Assembly: GCF_041261445.1 (NCBI RefSeq)
Contig: NZ_JBGCCU010000033.1
Span: forward strand, 1-64,000
Direction of reading: 5' to 3'
From: Catenulispora sp. EB89
GTDB lineage: Bacteria; Actinomycetota; Actinomycetes; Streptomycetales; Catenulisporaceae
Length of the DNA: 64,000 nt
Below the pieces are notes generated by a model that made no database searches, was not told where the DNA came from, and saw nothing but the letters and a program-made list of their open reading frames with translations. Positions 60,110 through 64,000 of this stretch are shown piece after piece (the first letter of the stretch is position 1; the number at the start of each line of letters is the position of its first letter). Both the position numbers and the translations under genes were made by a program.

Positions 60110-60295
60110 CGAGCAACGACGACCGGCTCGCACGCCGGGCACGAAGCCGCCGACTTCGGCAGTTCCACGCCGGTACCGATCGGCTGATCGCCGACGGGCT
60201 CGCTCGTACGCAGGTCCCACCGGCGGATGCGGCCTTCCGGTCCGTGCGACCCAGCGCGCCAACCCGCCGTAGACAGTGCCCGCCGACCGCCGCAG
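60110..60295 (-). pseudogene. Possible remnant of a WD40-repeat gene
   Basis: In one minus-strand frame this gene-free stretch reads EGRIRRWDLRTSEPVGDQPIG, the typical end of a WD40 blade. A neighbouring frame holds YGGLARWVA just upstream, as if frameshifted. No start, no ribosome site and no second blade are seen, so this is at most an eroded fragment. Confidence 0.3.
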
Positions 60296-60301
60296 GCGCG
60301 C

Positions 60302-60646
60302 CTAGAACCCGGCCATCACCTCGCGCCCCTGCGGGATCGCCAGGTCCAGCAGGCCGGGGAACAGCTCGTCGAGATCGGTGCGGCGGAGGCGGTTCAGGCG
60401 GCGGGTGCCTTCGTCGCATTGGCGGATGACGCCGGCCTCGCGCAGGGTGCGGAAGTGGCCGCTTTGGGTGGACTTGCTGACCGGCAGCTGGAAGACGCCG
60501 CAGGCGAGTTCGCCGTCCGGCTCGACGTCGGCGAGGCGGGCGACGATCGCCAGGCGCATCGGGTCGCTCAGGGCCGCCATGACGGCGGTGAAGCGCAGCT
60601 CGGCGCGGGTGGGGTGGGTGAGTTCGGTGGCGGTGCGGCTGGCCAT
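60302..60646 (-). CDS. ArsR-family transcriptional regulator
   Basis: A 114-residue winged-helix repressor: VMAALSDPMRLAIVARLADVE, LPVSKSTQSGHFRTLREAGVI and the wing EGTRRLNRLRRTDLDE. The metal-binding ELCVCDL motif is absent (ELACGVFQL keeps only one Cys), so it is likely a non-metal-sensing ArsR. ATG at 60646. Divergent from an MFS exporter with twin palindromes between them. Confidence 0.85.
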   Translation of the reverse strand: MASRTATELTHPTRAELRFTAVMAALSDPMRLAIVARLADVEPDGELACGVFQLPVSKSTQSGHFRTLREAGVIRQCDEGTRRLNRLRRTDLDELFPGLLDLAIPQGREVMAGF

Positions 60647-60665
60647 GCGGCCATTGTAGGACACC

Positions 60666-60712
60666 ATGTTCAGGATTCCCGAACATCTGCTATGTTCGGG
60701 ATCTCCGAACAT
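60666..60712. promoter_or_regulatory. Twin ArsR operators
   Basis: Two 21-bp inverted repeats with ATGTTC...GAACAT ends (60666-60686 and 60692-60712), centres 26 bp apart, fill the 86-bp space between arsR and the MFS gene. They should control both. Confidence 0.8.
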
Positions 60713-60732
60713 GTTGCCTCGGGAGGACTCTC

Positions 60733-62007
60733 ATGGCGCTCGATCGTCCTGGTGCGGTGCGTACCGCCGATGCCGTTGGTGCCGTTGGTGCCGCGCCGGA
60801 TGTCGGCGGCGGTGCCCGCACGCTGTCGGTGGCGGGCAAGCGGATCCGTTTCTGGGGAACGGCGTACACGTTCCTCGTCCTGCTCACCGGCACGAACCTG
60901 CCGACACCGCTCTACAAGGGCTACGAGGCGCGCTTCGGTTTCTCGCCGCTGACCCTGACGCTGATCTTCACCGCCTATGTCGCGGTCCTGATTCCCTCGC
61001 TCCTGGTGGTCGGGCCGGCGGCGGACGCCGTGGGCTACCGCGTCATGCTGCTGCCGGCGCTGTTCGTCGCGGCGGGCGGGGCGCTGGTGTTCGCGCTCGC
61101 GTCCGGTACCGGGTGGCTGTTCGCGGGGCGCATCTTGCAGGGCGTCGCGATCGGGGCGGCGACCGGGCCGCTGACCGCGACGTTGACAGAGCTCGAACCC
61201 AACGGCGACCGGCGGAAGGCCGCGTTGATATCGACCGTCGCGACGGCCGGCGGCCTCGGATTCGGGCCGCTGCTGGCGGGATTCCTCGCGCAGTACGCGC
61301 CGGCGCCGCGGGTGTTGCCGTTCGCGGTGGAGATCGCGTTGCTGGTGCCGGCCGTCGTGGTGGTCCTGTCGCTCCCCGCGCACAGCGCCCGGACGCGCTG
61401 GCGCCCGCGACGCCCGGAGATCCCGGCGGCGCTGCGTGCGGAGTTCGCGACGAGCGGGACGGCGTGCTTCGCGGCGTTCGCGGTGGTGGGCCTGTTCCTC
61501 ACGCTGATCCCGACCTACGTCGCGACGCTGTCCGGCAGCAAGAACCTGCTCCTCGGCGGCGCGGCGGTGGCGCTGATGCTGGCCTGCTCGGCGACGGCGC
61601 AGGTGCTCGGCTACGGCCGTTCGGCGCGCGGGCTGGAGATCGCGGGGCTGCCGCTGCTGGCCGCGGGGCTGGTCGCGCTCGCGATCGCGGGAAGCGCGTC
61701 ATCGCTGGCGCTGCTGATCGGCGCGACGGTGGTCGCCGGCCTCGGGCAGGGCCTGACCTTCCTCGGCGGGCTGACCGCGATCAACAGCGCGGCACCCGCG
61801 GACCGCCGGGCCGACGTGCTGTCGAGCTTCTTCGTGATCCTGTACCTGGGGGTCGGCGTACCGGTGGTGGGCGTCGGGTTCGTGGCGACGCGGGTGGGGC
61901 TGCTGACGGCGGTGCAGTACTTCGCATGGGGCGCCGCGGTGCTGTGCGTGGCGGTGTTGGCGGCGCTCGTGCGGATGGCGCGGAAGGTTACGGTTGATCT
62001 CACGTAA
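60733..62007 (+). CDS. MFS transporter (12 TM)
   Basis: A 424-residue exporter of the major facilitator superfamily. Motif A-like VVGPAADAVGYRVMLLPALF and the glycine-rich TM5 TAGGLGFGPLLAGFLAQY are present, with about twelve hydrophobic segments. ATG at 60733 with GGGAGGA. It probably exports the ligand sensed by the divergent ArsR protein. Followed after 25 bp by the nitronate monooxygenase gene, likely one transcript. Confidence 0.86.
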   Translation: MALDRPGAVRTADAVGAVGAAPDVGGGARTLSVAGKRIRFWGTAYTFLVLLTGTNLPTPLYKGYEARFGFSPLTLTLIFTAYVAVLIPSLLVVGPAADAVGYRVMLLPALFVAAGGALVFALASGTGWLFAGRILQGVAIGAATGPLTATLTELEPNGDRRKAALISTVATAGGLGFGPLLAGFLAQYAPAPRVLPFAVEIALLVPAVVVVLSLPAHSARTRWRPRRPEIPAALRAEFATSGTACFAAFAVVGLFLTLIPTYVATLSGSKNLLLGGAAVALMLACSATAQVLGYGRSARGLEIAGLPLLAAGLVALAIAGSASSLALLIGATVVAGLGQGLTFLGGLTAINSAAPADRRADVLSSFFVILYLGVGVPVVGVGFVATRVGLLTAVQYFAWGAAVLCVAVLAALVRMARKVTVDLT

Positions 62008-62032
62008 GACCTCTCGGGAAAGGACGGCGTCC

Positions 62033-63055
62033 ATGGCCGGGCTGCTGGAGTCTGATCTGCCGATCGTGGCGGCGCCGATGGCGGGCGGTCCGACCACGGT
62101 CACGCTGGCCGAGGCGGTGCTCAAAACCGGGGCGTTCCCGTTCCTGGCCGGGGGCTACAAGACGGCCGACGCGCTGGCGGCAGAAATGCGGCAGGTCCGG
62201 GAGTTCGGCGGGGCGTTCGGTGTGAACCTGTTCGTGCCGGGCCCCGGGGCCGTCGACGAGGCCGCGTTCCGCGCCTACGCCGCCGAGGTGGCACCGGAGG
62301 CGGCGCGGCTCGGGGCCGACGTGAATCCCGTCCCGGTCCTCGACGACGATGACGCGTGGTCCGACAAGCTGGCGCTGTTGCTCGCCGAGCCGGTGTCGGT
62401 GGTGTCGCTGACGTTCGCGTTGCCGGACGCCCGGGACATCGCGGCGTTGCGCCGTGCCGGGAGCCGGGTGCTGGCGACGGTGACGACCGCGGCGGAGGCC
62501 CGGGCCGCCCGCGACGCGGGGGTCGACGGGCTCGTGGTCCAGGCGCCGGCGGCCGGTGGGCACAGCGGCACGTACGACCCGCTGCGCGCCCTGACCTCGG
62601 TGAGCGCGCCGGATCTGGTGCGCGAGGTCCTGGCGGCGGTGGAACTGCCGGTCGTGGCCGGCGGTGGCGTGGCCGGCGGCGAGGATGTACGTGCCCTGTT
62701 TCAGGCCGGCGCCGAGGCGGTCGCGGTCGGGACGCTGCTGCTGCGCACCACCGAGTCGGGGGCCTCGCAGACCCACAAGGACGCGCTCGCGAACCCGGCC
62801 TTCACCGAGACCACGATCACCCACGCCTTCACCGGACGCCCGGCACGCGGCCTGCGCAACGCCTTCATCGACCGCCACGAGGCCACGGCGCCCCACGGCT
62901 ACCCGGCGATCCACCACCTGACCCGGCCGCTGCGTCAGGCTGCTGCGAAGGCCGGGGATCCGGACCGGCTGCACCTGTGGGCCGGCACCGGGTTCCGGGC
63001 CGCACGGGAAGGGTCGGCGGGTGAAGTGATTCGGGGGCTGGCCGAAACCTTGTAG
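62033..63055 (+). CDS. Nitronate monooxygenase (2-nitropropane dioxygenase-like)
   Basis: A 340-residue FMN TIM-barrel enzyme oxidising alkyl nitronates. IVAAPMAGGPTTVTLAEAV opens the barrel. VDGLVVQAPAAGGHSG gives the AGGHxG flavin motif with its His. PVVAGGGVAGGEDVRALFQAGA and VAVGTLLLRTTES complete the FMN site. ATG at 62033 with AAAGGA 8 bases upstream. It is in an operon with the MFS transporter under ArsR control; the pair may detoxify and export nitro compounds (inference). Confidence 0.87.
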   Translation: MAGLLESDLPIVAAPMAGGPTTVTLAEAVLKTGAFPFLAGGYKTADALAAEMRQVREFGGAFGVNLFVPGPGAVDEAAFRAYAAEVAPEAARLGADVNPVPVLDDDDAWSDKLALLLAEPVSVVSLTFALPDARDIAALRRAGSRVLATVTTAAEARAARDAGVDGLVVQAPAAGGHSGTYDPLRALTSVSAPDLVREVLAAVELPVVAGGGVAGGEDVRALFQAGAEAVAVGTLLLRTTESGASQTHKDALANPAFTETTITHAFTGRPARGLRNAFIDRHEATAPHGYPAIHHLTRPLRQAAAKAGDPDRLHLWAGTGFRAAREGSAGEVIRGLAETL

Positions 63056-63064
63056 CCGTCAGCG

Positions 63065-63087
63065 GCCTGGCATGGCCAGGCATTTTT
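63065..63087 (+). terminator. Intrinsic terminator after the nitronate monooxygenase gene
   Basis: Perfect 7-bp arms GCCTGGC and GCCAGGC around an ATG loop, followed by ATTTTT: a textbook rho-independent terminator ten bases after the stop codon. Confidence 0.85.
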
Positions 63088-63195
63088 GCCACAAGACTCA
63101 GCATTTTGAGAGACGCCCGGAACCCGCTGCGATCGGACACTCACTTCGCGTGCACCATCCCGCGCGCCCCCGACCCCGATCGTGCCGGAGGCCCC

Positions 63196-64000
63196 GTGAG
63201 TTCCCTCACCGTGTCCGAGACCCCCGCTTCCCCGCCCGCGCCCCAGACCTCGCTGTTCGTCAACGGCTGGTTCCCGCGCCACCGCGCCCTGTGCTTCCTC
63301 GTCGGAGCGCTGGGCGGCTTCCTGTTGTCCTACTTGTGGTCGGCGTCGTTGGCGGACGAGACCATCGGCTTCAACTCCGCCGACGCCATGCTCGGCCACT
63401 CTGCCTCCACCGCCCCGATCGGCAGCATCGCCTCCGGCATCGTCTTCGCCTTCGTCTCCGGCCTGGCCGGGTCGTTCACCGCGTGCAACGTGGCAGTGTT
63501 CGGGGCGGTGGGGCCGCTGGTGGGACGCGCGGAGGGCCGGCGGACCAAGTTCCTGCAGACGCTGCGGCCGGTGGGGTGGCTGACCGTCGGCATGGTGCCG
63601 GTGTCGGCGCTCTACGGGGCCATCGTCGGCGTCGTCGGGACGCGGATGCCGCAGTACTCGAACGCGAGCGGGCACGGGATCACGCCGCGGACCGCGCAGT
63701 CGATGATCGCCTTCGGGGTGGTCGGGGCGGTCATGATCGTCATGGGGCTGGCCGCGCTCGGCGTCGTCAGGGATCCGCTGGCGCGGGTGTCGCGGCGCTT
63801 CCCGAACGCCCCGCTGATCCTGATGGGAGTGCTGATCGGCGGGTTCCTGATCGGGCGGCCGTATCCGTTGTTCCACAAGATGTTCCAGCACGCGGCGAAC
63901 ACCCACAACCCGCTCTACGGCGCCGTCGCCTTCACGCTCCAGTCCATCGGCAACATCATCGTGATGGCGACGCTGTTCCTGCTGCTGTCCTACGGCCTGG
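63196..64000 (+). CDS. Polytopic membrane protein, partial (runs off the window)
   Basis: An open frame from GTG 63196 to the window end, 268 residues so far. Seven or so hydrophobic segments are visible, including ALCFLVGALGGFLLSYLW, IVFAFVSGLAGSFTACNVAVF and GVLIGGFLIGRPYPLF, then THNPLYGAVAFTLQSIGNI. The Cys in FTACNVAVF and the GRPYPLF/HNPLYG wording recall CcdA/DsbD-like transmembrane thiol carriers, but the match is tentative and a second Cys is not evident in the visible part. No strong ribosome site; the 3' end is missing. Confidence 0.65.
   Translation, partial: MSSLTVSETPASPPAPQTSLFVNGWFPRHRALCFLVGALGGFLLSYLWSASLADETIGFNSADAMLGHSASTAPIGSIASGIVFAFVSGLAGSFTACNVAVFGAVGPLVGRAEGRRTKFLQTLRPVGWLTVGMVPVSALYGAIVGVVGTRMPQYSNASGHGITPRTAQSMIAFGVVGAVMIVMGLAALGVVRDPLARVSRRFPNAPLILMGVLIGGFLIGRPYPLFHKMFQHAANTHNPLYGAVAFTLQSIGNIIVMATLFLLLSYGL

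Overview
This window is very GC-rich with strong third-position G/C bias. It carries many TetR/MarR/LysR/PadR/ArsR regulators, F420-type and FAD enzymes, Tat and Sec secreted hydrolases, an MsiK-like ATPase and a Pls-type peptide synthetase. Together these indicate a soil actinobacterium of the Streptomyces/Catenulispora kind; the genus cannot be fixed from the sequence alone. No tRNA, rRNA, CRISPR array or prophage was seen. The only mobile element is the 3' end of an IS30-type transposase at the left edge.

Layout. 1-136: IS30 relic end. 465-9939: regulator/enzyme pairs (LysR and a quinone oxidoreductase; HD protein and a GlxA-type regulator; SnoaL-like protein; FAD monooxygenase; PadR and an acyl-CoA dehydrogenase; cytochrome P450). 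10020-23191: mostly exported proteins on the minus strand: a SecD-P1-like lipoprotein, an unknown secreted protein, a lipase, an SGNH hydrolase, a large penicillin-acylase-type Ntn hydrolase with a discoidin domain, a DUF4239 membrane protein and a Pro/Thr-rich surface protein. A PucR-type regulator, a polysaccharide deacetylase and a TetR sit among them. 23336-24948: LuxR-type regulator and LOG-like protein. 25270-32050: two tandem secreted proteins sharing a recently duplicated seven-repeat C-terminal half, then a Tat-exported glutaminase-like hydrolase with a ricin-type lectin domain. 32155-47476: more regulator/enzyme/transporter modules, including msiK and a giant LAL regulator. 47902-50856: a secreted protein behind two DasR-like sites and a CopC-CopD fusion. 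50871-58906: a quinone reductase, a methyltransferase, a 1345-residue membrane-bound Pls-type single-module peptide synthetase, a DUF574 methyltransferase and a peptidase E. 58930-63055: TetR/SnoaL and ArsR/MFS/nitronate monooxygenase modules. A truncated membrane protein closes the window.

The standout locus is the Pls-like enzyme (52917-56954). Its order A domain, T domain, six membrane helices and three interleaved soluble domains matches epsilon-poly-L-lysine synthetase and relatives, so a cationic isopeptide-linked poly-amino-acid product is likely.

A second theme is short-unit tandem repetition. Units of 6, 9, 10 and 11 bp lie just after stop codons or between genes. Related low-complexity expansions lie inside coding regions: the LysR C-terminus, a TetR N-terminus, the CopC-CopD linker, an aldo/keto reductase loop and the Pls A-domain linker. 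Many regulators face clear palindromic operators, which are listed individually.
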